The translations under genes were made by a program, and so were the position numbers. DNA of 64,000 nucleotides from Lewinellaceae bacterium (GTDB lineage: Bacteria > Bacteroidota > Bacteroidia > Chitinophagales > Saprospiraceae), in NCBI GenBank assembly GCA_020636315.1, contig JACJYA010000013.1:62001-126000 (forward strand). Reading direction: 5' to 3'. Below are positions 35,080 through 43,055 of the stretch, piece after piece. The notes beneath the pieces are model-generated. The model did no database searches. It was not told the DNA's origin and saw only the letters and a program-made list of their open reading frames with translations. Within the stretch, counting starts at the first letter, position 1. Each line of letters begins with the position of its first letter.

Positions 35080-36603
35080 TCACTCTCCCCTCACCACCAG
35101 CCGCTCCACCCAAGCTCCGCTGCCCGCCTGCACCTGTAAAAAATACAGCCCATCGGGTAGCCCACCTATATCCAGTGTCATCTCCCGCTCCAGGCGGGCT
35201 TGTTTTCGCCAAATTACTTGCCCGTTGGCCCGGAAAAGCCTGATCAATCCCTCTTCGGCCGGTGGCCGCCCGGCCCAGGCCAGGTGCAGCGGGCCGGAAG
35301 CAGGGTTGGGATACAAAGAAAATGTCACCTCTGGTTCTGGCCGTATTTCACCTACCTGCGACACCATAGTGCAAAGCGTATCCAGGCAGCCGTCGGCGGT
35401 GACTTTTACCAGCCAAATATGCCTTTGGCTACCATCGATGGCCTCTCCGGCAGCCACAATGCTGCCGCTGGACAGCTCGCCGACGCCCGCAAAATTGCCT
35501 CTGTCAAATTCGGATAAAGGCAGGAAAGGCAGATGAGGCAGCACTTCCCAGATCTGCTCGCCCTCGGGCGAGAATTTGTACAACCAGCCCGTCCGCTGGC
35601 GGGGCTCGCTGCCCGGCTCGGTGACGCTCTCGCCGGCGCCGATGAAGTTGCCGTCGGAAAGAGGTTCCATGTCCCAGAAAGTAATATCGGCCCCCAACCT
35701 GGCAATATAGCTGAAGTGGTTTACCCATTCTATCTGGAAATTGGAGTCTAGCCTGGCCAAAGTGGGCTGAACCATACTAGCCTCGTTGACAACTTCGGCC
35801 AGGTAGAGGCCAAAAGTGATTAACTTTCCATCAGAAAAGGGAAGGGCTTCTTTGCAATATCCGATTTCTGGATTGGTTTCAGATTCCCAGGAACGGACGA
35901 GGTTTCCTTCTCCATTGATATACCTGATTGTTGTACTAGCTGTATTTGGCCCTTCTGTATCAGCAGTTCCACATAGTAAAAACAGAGAATCTGTTATTTT
36001 GATACTGCTATTTATTACATTTCCAACTTCATACTCTCCAAAATAGCTGAACCAGACAGTATTACCTACGGAATCGACCCTTCTGGCAAAAGCATTATTT
36101 AAATAGTTGGGCCGTTGTATAGCGCCGCTTAGTAGATACCCATCACTTAGTTCAACAGGGGCAATGTACCGATAATGGCTTCGATTGATGGTATCCAGGT
36201 ATTCTTTGATAAACTCCACTTCAAACTCATGGTTGGTCTTGATGAGCCAGGCGGCGTCGCCATGTGTGGGGGCGGCAGTCATGATATAACCGCCATCCCG
36301 CGTTTTGGTGATCTTGCCCCAGTGGTAATCAATAAAAAGTGGTTCCTCTTCGGGATCGAGGATCATCCTGGAAAAAAGATGATTGCCGAGGGAATCAAAT
36401 TTGGACAACAGCAGCCCTTGCTGAGGAATGGAGTCGTTGGAGAAGCCCAGGCCATAACCGATAATAGTATCCTGGTCAATGATCATATCCCGAAAATGGT
36501 TTAAGGGATAACTCAGGTTGATGGGCAGGCTGAAAGGCTGGCTGAAGCTCTGTTGAGAGAAATGCAATAAAAAAACGAAAAGGAAGTACTTCAACAAATT
36601 CAT
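35080..36603 (-). CDS. Secreted protein with T9SS type A tail, beta-propeller-like
   Basis: 507 residues with a signal peptide (LLKYFLFVFLLHFSQQSFSQ). The body repeats a pattern of about 50 residues, each containing a phrase like TRDGGYIMTAAPTHGDAAWLI, LSDGYLLSGAIQRP, FSDGKLITFGLYLA, LSDGNFIGAGESV or LSSGSIVAAGEAIDG. This fits a beta-propeller of the kind seen in many secreted Bacteroidota proteins. The C-terminus is a type A sorting domain (YPNPASGPLHLAW ... GLPDGLYFLQVQAG). The middle part (about 35800-36540) is more AT-rich than its neighbours. It lies downstream of the metalloprotease gene, separated by a terminator hairpin. The function is not evident. Confidence 0.85.
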   Translation of the reverse strand: MNLLKYFLFVFLLHFSQQSFSQPFSLPINLSYPLNHFRDMIIDQDTIIGYGLGFSNDSIPQQGLLLSKFDSLGNHLFSRMILDPEEEPLFIDYHWGKITKTRDGGYIMTAAPTHGDAAWLIKTNHEFEVEFIKEYLDTINRSHYRYIAPVELSDGYLLSGAIQRPNYLNNAFARRVDSVGNTVWFSYFGEYEVGNVINSSIKITDSLFLLCGTADTEGPNTASTTIRYINGEGNLVRSWESETNPEIGYCKEALPFSDGKLITFGLYLAEVVNEASMVQPTLARLDSNFQIEWVNHFSYIARLGADITFWDMEPLSDGNFIGAGESVTEPGSEPRQRTGWLYKFSPEGEQIWEVLPHLPFLPLSEFDRGNFAGVGELSSGSIVAAGEAIDGSQRHIWLVKVTADGCLDTLCTMVSQVGEIRPEPEVTFSLYPNPASGPLHLAWAGRPPAEEGLIRLFRANGQVIWRKQARLEREMTLDIGGLPDGLYFLQVQAGSGAWVERLVVRGE

Positions 36604-36617
36604 GATCCTTGTTATTG

Positions 36618-36645
36618 AAAAGCAGCCGGGGCTGCAACCCCGGCT
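36618..36645 (-). terminator. Terminator hairpin after the metalloprotease gene
   Basis: AGCCGGGG (36624-36631) and CCCCGGCT (36638-36645) form a perfect 8-bp stem with a 6-base loop; on the minus strand it is followed by GCTTTTC. Confidence 0.65.
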
Positions 36646-36654
36646 GGCGTGAAA

Positions 36655-38898
36655 TTAGTTTGTAAGTATAAGTTTGCCGTATTCCCGCTGGCCGCCGGCA
36701 AAGCGGGTTTCTATCAGATAAATACCTGGCCTAAAGCGGTAGGAAGGCAGTTGAAGTTGGGCCTTACCCTCCGATAGGATTAGGCGCCAGATGGCTTTGC
36801 CCTGAAGGTTATAGAAAACGGCATTAGCCGGACCAAAACCGGAAGGAAGTTCCACGTTTATGGCGCCCTGGCTGGGGTTGGGATACCACCGAACCAGCGG
36901 CGTTTCTGTCGGTTCGAAAGGAGTAGCAAAGGGCTGTTGCCCGTTTCCAGGGCGAGCGGCGGGCGGCGCACCGCCGCAATCCGTTAGCAGGTTTTGGCCG
37001 TTGCGCCAGAGAATGGCGCGCGCTAAAACGCCGGCTTCAGTGCAGTCGTTCTGCCAATACAGCAGAGAATCCAGAGTAGCCTCCGGCAGCCGGCTGAGCA
37101 ATGTCCCTGCCTCCAGGTTGGGGCGGACGGTATTCAGCACCGTTTCTATTTCATCAAACTCTGCCTCTTGGGCCTCATCCAGGCTATAGCGGTTGGGGAT
37201 GGCTGCCCAGAGCGTATCGTATTTGTCAAACTCGCCGGCAAAAAAATAGTGGCGGGCCAGGCGGTAGTCGGCAGGATAGGTTTCGGCCAGGGCCAGTTGT
37301 ACGAGGAAATCGTTGTTTTCAATAAAAAAATCACTCATCGAACTGGTTGCTATTCCCTTATTACAGGCTTTAAAGCGGTTGTTGTTGGCCACAAAGGAGC
37401 CGGTATTGGCTACCAGGTTGCTGGCAAAAATGCCGGTTTGGAGGTTTTCGAAGCGGCACAGTGCTTCTGCCCGGAAGCTGGCATCCAATGAGTTGATGCC
37501 GATGGCCCGTTTACCGGGGTTCCCGCAATCCGTTCGGTAGTCTTTAAATTCACAGGCATTTAGTTTCAGGCCGGTTATATTGATTAGTTCCAGGTGAATA
37601 GGCGTAATTTCTTCCGCCCTGTAGCCCTCATCGGTATAAAAGTCGCCAAACTGGATGTAGCTTACATTAGGATTTGGATAAGAACCAAAGCGGATGCCGG
37701 TACTGTTGTTGAGGAATGTTCCCCCGATGACCTGAACAATGCCTCCACCCGAGGCGAATACGGCCGATCCATTTTCACCCACTCTGCGCGCTTCAATACC
37801 ACATGCTGCATGTTCAATGATGCCGTTGTTGTTCACAATCACCCTGCCCTGGTTGGCTGTCGCCTGGGAGACGGTGTTATTACCTTCCACGATAATGCCA
37901 CGCCACATCCGGCCACAGGCGGCCGTTATTTTCGCACTTACCCGAAGCGTAGCGCCGGCCCTGACTTTTATATATGCTCCCGGCAGCATTTCCAGGGTGG
38001 AAGTGATGTGGAGTTCACCGGCGCTCACTACTATGCTGTTGGAGGGGCCGGAAGGCAGCGTGCCGCCTGGAAATTCTAAAACGGGAATGATAGCCGCCTG
38101 AATGCTATCGTGAGCATTGGACAGGTAGGCCCGCATGCGCAACAATTGTTCGGGAGTGAAACTGTTGCGGCAAATGTTCTGAGTGGTATAACTCATGTAG
38201 TTGGTTCCCAGGACGGGAACTGTACAAGCTACATTATTGGAAGAGGAAGGCAGGTCGCAGATGTAATCCCCTGTGCAGTAGCAGCTATTGCTGCAGGCAC
38301 TTGCCTCATCACAATCCCCTTCGTGAGGGTGCATCAGGCCCAGGCAATGGCCCAATTCATGAATGGCTACCGGGGTTTGGCCGGCGCGTTTTCCTGTATC
38401 CTCATCCCAGCCCTGAATTGCCAGATACTGGTTGGGAATTTCAAAAGCAAACCCCTCTGCTGAATTATCTTCTCCTTCAGATATATAAATATCAATGCCA
38501 TCCTCATGTTTGGCGCCTTCCTCGACATCCCGGATGGTTTCTATCCCCTGCAGTTCAGTGGGGATCAGGTTGGCGGCAGGAGGGGAGCAGGGGCCGGCAG
38601 GGTTGATAAAATAAATGCCGTACGGGTTGTACACTCCATTGATGTATTGAAGGGAAAGGGCCGCCAGGGAATCGGCCTGCTGCTGATCAATCCAGGCACT
38701 ATCAATATCAGAATCAACAATGTAATTCATATACAACCGAATATGGTAAGTGCCGGGGGTATCCGGATACGGGCCGTAGATTATTGGAGGCTTTAAGAGG
38801 CACTGATTATAAGCTGATGGAAGTAAAAAGAACAGCATTAAAAAACAACTCAGTAAGGTTTGTTTAAGAATAGGAGCCGGCTTTGCACACACACACAC
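36655..38898 (-). CDS. Secreted zinc metalloprotease (pappalysin/metzincin type) with T9SS tail
   Basis: 747 residues. The zinc site HELGHCLGLMH is at about 175-185, with the Met-turn in LGTNYMSYT about 65 residues later and several cysteines between (CDEASACSNSCYCTGDYIC), the M43 pappalysin pattern. A right-handed beta-helix-like repeat region follows (residues about 290-560, many NNNGI and FASGGG-type turns), then a helical stretch and a type A tail (YPNPSQGAINVELPSG). It probably degrades proteins outside the cell. The predicted start is a GTG inside a (GT)8 tract, with signal residues ILKQTLLSCFLMLFFLLP after it; an internal ATG at 38838 would cut off half of the signal peptide. Confidence 0.85.
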   Translation of the reverse strand: MCVCAKPAPILKQTLLSCFLMLFFLLPSAYNQCLLKPPIIYGPYPDTPGTYHIRLYMNYIVDSDIDSAWIDQQQADSLAALSLQYINGVYNPYGIYFINPAGPCSPPAANLIPTELQGIETIRDVEEGAKHEDGIDIYISEGEDNSAEGFAFEIPNQYLAIQGWDEDTGKRAGQTPVAIHELGHCLGLMHPHEGDCDEASACSNSCYCTGDYICDLPSSSNNVACTVPVLGTNYMSYTTQNICRNSFTPEQLLRMRAYLSNAHDSIQAAIIPVLEFPGGTLPSGPSNSIVVSAGELHITSTLEMLPGAYIKVRAGATLRVSAKITAACGRMWRGIIVEGNNTVSQATANQGRVIVNNNGIIEHAACGIEARRVGENGSAVFASGGGIVQVIGGTFLNNSTGIRFGSYPNPNVSYIQFGDFYTDEGYRAEEITPIHLELINITGLKLNACEFKDYRTDCGNPGKRAIGINSLDASFRAEALCRFENLQTGIFASNLVANTGSFVANNNRFKACNKGIATSSMSDFFIENNDFLVQLALAETYPADYRLARHYFFAGEFDKYDTLWAAIPNRYSLDEAQEAEFDEIETVLNTVRPNLEAGTLLSRLPEATLDSLLYWQNDCTEAGVLARAILWRNGQNLLTDCGGAPPAARPGNGQQPFATPFEPTETPLVRWYPNPSQGAINVELPSGFGPANAVFYNLQGKAIWRLILSEGKAQLQLPSYRFRPGIYLIETRFAGGQREYGKLILTN

Positions 38899-38902
38899 AC
38901 AC
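38886..38902 (-). repeat. (GT)8 dinucleotide microsatellite at the metalloprotease start
   Basis: Seventeen bases of alternating C and A on the plus strand (GT on the coding strand) include the predicted GTG start codon. Loss or gain of a unit by slippage would change leader spacing, the N-terminal residues or the frame, depending on which GTG is used. Confidence 0.7.
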
Positions 38903-39247
38903 CTTGAGCACAGAAGCTGCTAAGGCCCCTAAGCTCGGCGTGGAATTAGAAGAGGTAAAAAGCAGAGAAGGGCATTGGGCAAAAGGCCGAAAGTTTTGCA
39001 TAGAAAATAGGTTTTTAGGATGGGAAAAGAGGCTATAAGATAAGAGAAAAAAACATTACATGTTTACTTTTAACATATTGCCTGTAATCACATTGTTGTT
39101 TCTGGCCGGGCTTCCTGCTACTTAAAACTAATACTCAGGCTTGCATTTTGGCTATGGCTGGCGGCGACAGGCATAGTACGAAAGGGAAAAGGCCAATCCA
39201 AAAACGGTTACTAATTCGTATCTTCCCGGCGGACAAAATCAGGAAAA
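38899..39247. other. Intergenic region between divergent genes, little structure
   Basis: About 350 bases. Apart from the GT tract at its left edge I see no hairpin, repeat or reading frame. A TATCTTCC element lies about 24 bases before the helicase start at 39248, slightly off the TAnnTTTG consensus. Confidence 0.4.
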
Positions 39248-42200
39248 ATGCCCGAGGCGCCGCCCAGCCGACACCACTACAACGAAGCCTTCCAGCAGGT
39301 GCTTGCGCAGCTCAACCCGCAGCAGCGCGAGGCGGTCGATCACATCGAAGGGCCGGTGCTCGCCCTGGCCGGGCCCGGTACGGGCAAGACGCACATCCTC
39401 TCCGCCCGCATCGGCCGCATCCTGATGGAAACCGACGCCCAGGCGCAGAACATCCTCTGCCTTACCTTCACTGACGCCGGCGTCAACGCCATGCGGCAGC
39501 GCCTCATCGAGTTCATCGGCCCGGAGGCCCACCGGGTGCACATTTATACCTTCCACTCTTTCTGCAACAGCATCATACAGGACAACCTGGAGCTCTTCGG
39601 CCGGCAGGACATGGAGCCTGTCAGCGAGCTGGAGCAGGTGGAGGTCATTCGCCGCCTGCTGGATGAGCTCGACATTCACCACCCCCTGCGCCGCGGCCGG
39701 CCCGACCCCTACTTTTACGAAGGCCATCTCCGCGGCCTGTTCCAGCGCATGAAAGCCGAACACTGGACAGTGGAGCTGATCCACCAAAAGATCGATGAAT
39801 ACCTGGAGGGCCTGCCGCACCGCGAAGAGTTCATTTACAAGGTCAACCGCGGCAAGATCCGGAAGGGGGATCCGAAAGAATCGAAGATCGAAGAGGCCCG
39901 CAACCGCATGGAACTGCTGCGCGCCGCCGCCGCCCTTTTTCCCCGCTACCAGCAGGCGATGTACCAGGCGCGTAGGTACGATTACGACGATATGATCCTG
40001 TGGGTGCTGCGCGCTTTCGGAGAGCACGAAAACCTGCTGCGCGCTTATCAGGAACAGTACCTCTATTTCCTCGTCGATGAATATCAGGATACCAACAGCG
40101 CCCAGAACGAGATCATCCACAAGCTGATCGAATACTGGGGGCAGCCCAATATATTTATTGTAGGGGATGACGACCAGTCGATCTACGAATTCCAGGGCGC
40201 CCGGCTGAAAAACCTGACGGATTTTTACCACCGGTTTCAGAAAGACATCAAGCTGGTCCTGTTGCAGGACAACTACCGGTCCACCCAGCAGATCCTGGAT
40301 GTTTCCCGGGAGGTGATCCGCCATAATGAACTGCGCATCGTCAACAAACTTCAGGGGCTGGGCATCGAAAAACTGCTTGTTGCCCGGAACGGGAGCTCTG
40401 AAGGCGCTCCGCTCCGCCCCCAGGTGATAGCCTACCCGAACCGGCTGCATGAGGAGGCCGATATCGTTCAGCAGCTTAAAGCGCTTAATGAGGAGGGCTT
40501 CCCTTTGGATGAAATTGCTATCATCTACGCCAAACACCGACAGGCGGAGCAACTGGTGGAACTGCTGGAAAAATCAGAAATTCCCTACAACACCCGTCGC
40601 AAGATCAATGCGCTGGACCTTCCGCTGATCCGAAACCTGCGGCAGATGCTGGAGTACTTCGCCGCCGAGTTTCAACAGCCGAACAATGGGGAATATCTGT
40701 TGTTTCAGGTCCTGCACTTCACTTTTTTCGGCATTCACCCCGACGACCTTTCGCGCCTGAGCATTCACCAGGCCCGCTTAGACTGGGGAAAGCGGCCCTA
40801 CTGGAGGGAACTGCTGGCCAATAAACCGGTGTTGGAACAACTCAGCCTGGAAGACGAGGCCGCTCTGCAGCGCTTCACCGATTTTCACAACCAGATGCTG
40901 CGGCAGTACAACAGCCTGAGCGCTCCGGCTTTTGTGGAACGGCTCATCAACCGCAGTGGCCTGTTGAAGTACGTTCTCGGCCACGAGCGAAAAACCATGC
41001 TGCTGCAGGCCCTGAAGGCTTTTATGGATTTTGTAAAGGCAGAAGCTGTTCGTAATCCCCGTCTTACCATCGGCAGGCTGCTCGACCTGTTCCGCAATAT
41101 GGACGCCAACCGCATCGCCCTGGAGGCCAGCAGTTCTTTGCAGGTGGAAGCAGGCGTCAACCTGGCCACTGCCCATAGCGCCAAAGGCCTGGAATTCCGC
41201 TACGTCTATCTGATCGACTGCGGGAAGCACTGGGAACCGCGCACTCGGTCCAGTTCCTTTCAGTTTGCCCTGCCCGATACCCTGACCTATTCCGGGGAGG
41301 AGGATGCTCTGGAGGCCCGCCGCCGCCTCTTCTACGTGGCCATGACCCGCGCCAAAGAGCAACTCCACATTTCCTACAATGAAGAAGACGATAAGGGCAA
41401 GCCCCAGCCGCGCGCCATCTTCATCGAGGAGATGCTGAAAAGCGAAGGCGTGGAGGTGGAGCAACGCACGCTGCCCGCCGCTGAACTGATGGAAGCCGAA
41501 GCCCTGCGCCTTCTGGAACAGTCTGTACCGCAGGTGGAACCTCTGGACGAAGAGGTTCTCACCGGGCTTCTGGAAGGCTTCCAGCTCAGCGTGTCGGCCA
41601 TGAACCGCTACCTGATGTGCCCGCTGGGATTTTACTACGAGAATGTGCTGAAAGCCCCCACGCTGATGCGGGAGGCCGCCCACTACGGCACCGCCATGCA
41701 CAACGCCCTGCAGCGCCTCTTCGAGCGCATGAGGCTGTCTAAGGGCAAAACTTTTGCTTCCGAGGCCCAGTTCATCAAAATGTTCGAGCACGAGATGGAG
41801 CGCCGGCAGGGGTTCTTCTCCCGCAAGGAGTACGAGCGCCGCCTGGAGATGGGCCGCCGCAACCTCTCGGAGTACTACAAAATCCATATAAATACCTGGG
41901 AGAAGAACGTGCTGCTGGAGCACAAGCCACGCAACGTAGAAATGGAAGGCGTGCCCATCACCGGCAGCATCGACCGGCTCATCCTGGAGGGGTTGGCGGA
42001 AGCGCGGGTGGTCGATTACAAGACCGGCAGCCAGAGCGACGTCAAAATGAAGCGGCCAACTCCGGCCAATCCCCACGGCGGCAGCTATTGGCGGCAACTG
42101 GTATTCTACAAGATCCTCTACGAAAGCCAGCCCGCCAATACCCGAACCGTCAAAAGCGGAACGATCTCTTACCTGGAGCCGGACGCGCAGGGTGAATTTC

Positions 42201-42397
42201 AGGAAAAAACACTGCACTATACCCCAAAAGATGTAGAAACGGTGCGGAAGCTGATCCATGAAGTTTACGACAAGATCATGGCTCACGAATTCTATACCGG
42301 CTGCGGGGAGCCGAACTGCCCCTGGTGCAATTTCCTGCGGCACAATGTGATGGTGGATACGTTCTCGGAGCGGGAGGTGGAGGAGTTGGATGATTGA
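39248..42397 (+). CDS. UvrD/Rep-family helicase fused to a RecB-type nuclease with likely Fe-S cluster
   Basis: 1049 residues. The superfamily 1A helicase motifs are all present: Q motif LNPQQREAVDH, Walker A AGPGTGKTH, motif II VDEYQDTN, motif III GDDDQSIYEFQGA, motif V AKGLEFRYVYL and motif VI VAMTRAKEQL. The C-terminal 250 residues form a PD-(D/E)XK nuclease domain with GSIDRLI and VVDYKTG. A Cys in YLMCPLGFYY pairs with the C-x4-C-x2-C cluster CGEPNCPWC near the end, the arrangement that holds a 4Fe-4S cluster in AddB and Cas4-like nucleases. It probably processes double-strand breaks as part of recombination repair, or acts in defence. The gene stands alone; no AddB/RecC partner is adjacent. 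Confidence 0.88.
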   Translation: MPEAPPSRHHYNEAFQQVLAQLNPQQREAVDHIEGPVLALAGPGTGKTHILSARIGRILMETDAQAQNILCLTFTDAGVNAMRQRLIEFIGPEAHRVHIYTFHSFCNSIIQDNLELFGRQDMEPVSELEQVEVIRRLLDELDIHHPLRRGRPDPYFYEGHLRGLFQRMKAEHWTVELIHQKIDEYLEGLPHREEFIYKVNRGKIRKGDPKESKIEEARNRMELLRAAAALFPRYQQAMYQARRYDYDDMILWVLRAFGEHENLLRAYQEQYLYFLVDEYQDTNSAQNEIIHKLIEYWGQPNIFIVGDDDQSIYEFQGARLKNLTDFYHRFQKDIKLVLLQDNYRSTQQILDVSREVIRHNELRIVNKLQGLGIEKLLVARNGSSEGAPLRPQVIAYPNRLHEEADIVQQLKALNEEGFPLDEIAIIYAKHRQAEQLVELLEKSEIPYNTRRKINALDLPLIRNLRQMLEYFAAEFQQPNNGEYLLFQVLHFTFFGIHPDDLSRLSIHQARLDWGKRPYWRELLANKPVLEQLSLEDEAALQRFTDFHNQMLRQYNSLSAPAFVERLINRSGLLKYVLGHERKTMLLQALKAFMDFVKAEAVRNPRLTIGRLLDLFRNMDANRIALEASSSLQVEAGVNLATAHSAKGLEFRYVYLIDCGKHWEPRTRSSSFQFALPDTLTYSGEEDALEARRRLFYVAMTRAKEQLHISYNEEDDKGKPQPRAIFIEEMLKSEGVEVEQRTLPAAELMEAEALRLLEQSVPQVEPLDEEVLTGLLEGFQLSVSAMNRYLMCPLGFYYENVLKAPTLMREAAHYGTAMHNALQRLFERMRLSKGKTFASEAQFIKMFEHEMERRQGFFSRKEYERRLEMGRRNLSEYYKIHINTWEKNVLLEHKPRNVEMEGVPITGSIDRLILEGLAEARVVDYKTGSQSDVKMKRPTPANPHGGSYWRQLVFYKILYESQPANTRTVKSGTISYLEPDAQGEFQEKTLHYTPKDVETVRKLIHEVYDKIMAHEFYTGCGEPNCPWCNFLRHNVMVDTFSEREVEELDD

Positions 42398-43055
42398 GGG
42401 CTTGTCTGGAAACAGACTCTCAGTAGCCCATCAAAACTGATCAACTGATAAAAAATCCAGGTAATTATCCCGGTTAACAAGTATTGTTTTTTCTACCGGA
42501 TAATTTTTTGTGAAGGTGGTGGAAAAGCGGGCTTTCTTTTTAGGGTTCCATTTGAATTCATAAGCATAAAGCTTGCCGTTAATATCTTCTATATAATCGA
42601 TCTCCTGTTTCTGTTGTGTTCTCCAGAAGTATTGATTGATGTGCACCTGATTGTAGGGCCAACAAGTATGATGGCTTTTCCCTTGAAGAGGTCTCTCTTT
42701 ATCTTTTCATAGATAATACGGGGTATCATTTCGTAGTTTAATTCATAAATTATTATAATTTTTTATGATCAAGATCAGTAAAATGATGATTTTTGACCAA
42801 AAATACAAGCCATTCCAAATGGAATTTAGTATTTTATGCAGAATGAAACTCTGTATGAACAACCGGTTCCCACTTCTCTTATAGTTCCTGTTACTTTCGG
42901 GTACAACTGCCCCGGCTCAAACAAGCTGGGCTCCGGGATACCCTGACGCGGATACTGTTTCCAACTTTGCAAATTTTACCCCCCTGCAATTTTCGAAGAA
43001 TAAGAATAGATTGTCGTATTTTCCAGGCCTTATTAACTCCCTAAACCGTAGAACC
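42398..43055. other. AT-rich scar region
   Basis: About 660 bases, visibly more AT-rich than both neighbours, containing the DUF4143 ATPase remnant (42431-42729) and otherwise no gene. The last 50 bases should hold the promoter of the prolyl oligopeptidase (TATTTTCC at about 43017). Confidence 0.5.
42431..42729 (-). pseudogene. AAA ATPase (DUF4143 family) with internal deletion
   Basis: From an ATG at 42729 the minus strand reads MIPRIIYEKIKRDLFKGK and on to AIILVGP, the usual N-terminus of DUF4143-type ATPases up to the first half of the P-loop. It then runs immediately, in another frame, into HINQYFWRTQQKQEIDYIED and EFKWNPKKKAR, the usual C-terminal nuclease-like end of the same family. 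About 1 kb of middle sequence (rest of P-loop, Walker B, most of DUF4143) is missing. The base composition is AT-rich. This is a gene destroyed by one internal deletion, probably after horizontal acquisition. Confidence 0.75.

Noticed and set aside
36655..38898. CRISPR-like or other direct repeat array
   Set aside because: No regularly spaced identical repeats were found anywhere in the window; the repeats in this gene are protein-level turns of a beta-helix.
42641..42900. AT-rich region as a replication origin or phage attachment site
   Set aside because: No DnaA-box clusters, integrase or tRNA are present; it is better explained as the flank of the decayed ATPase gene.
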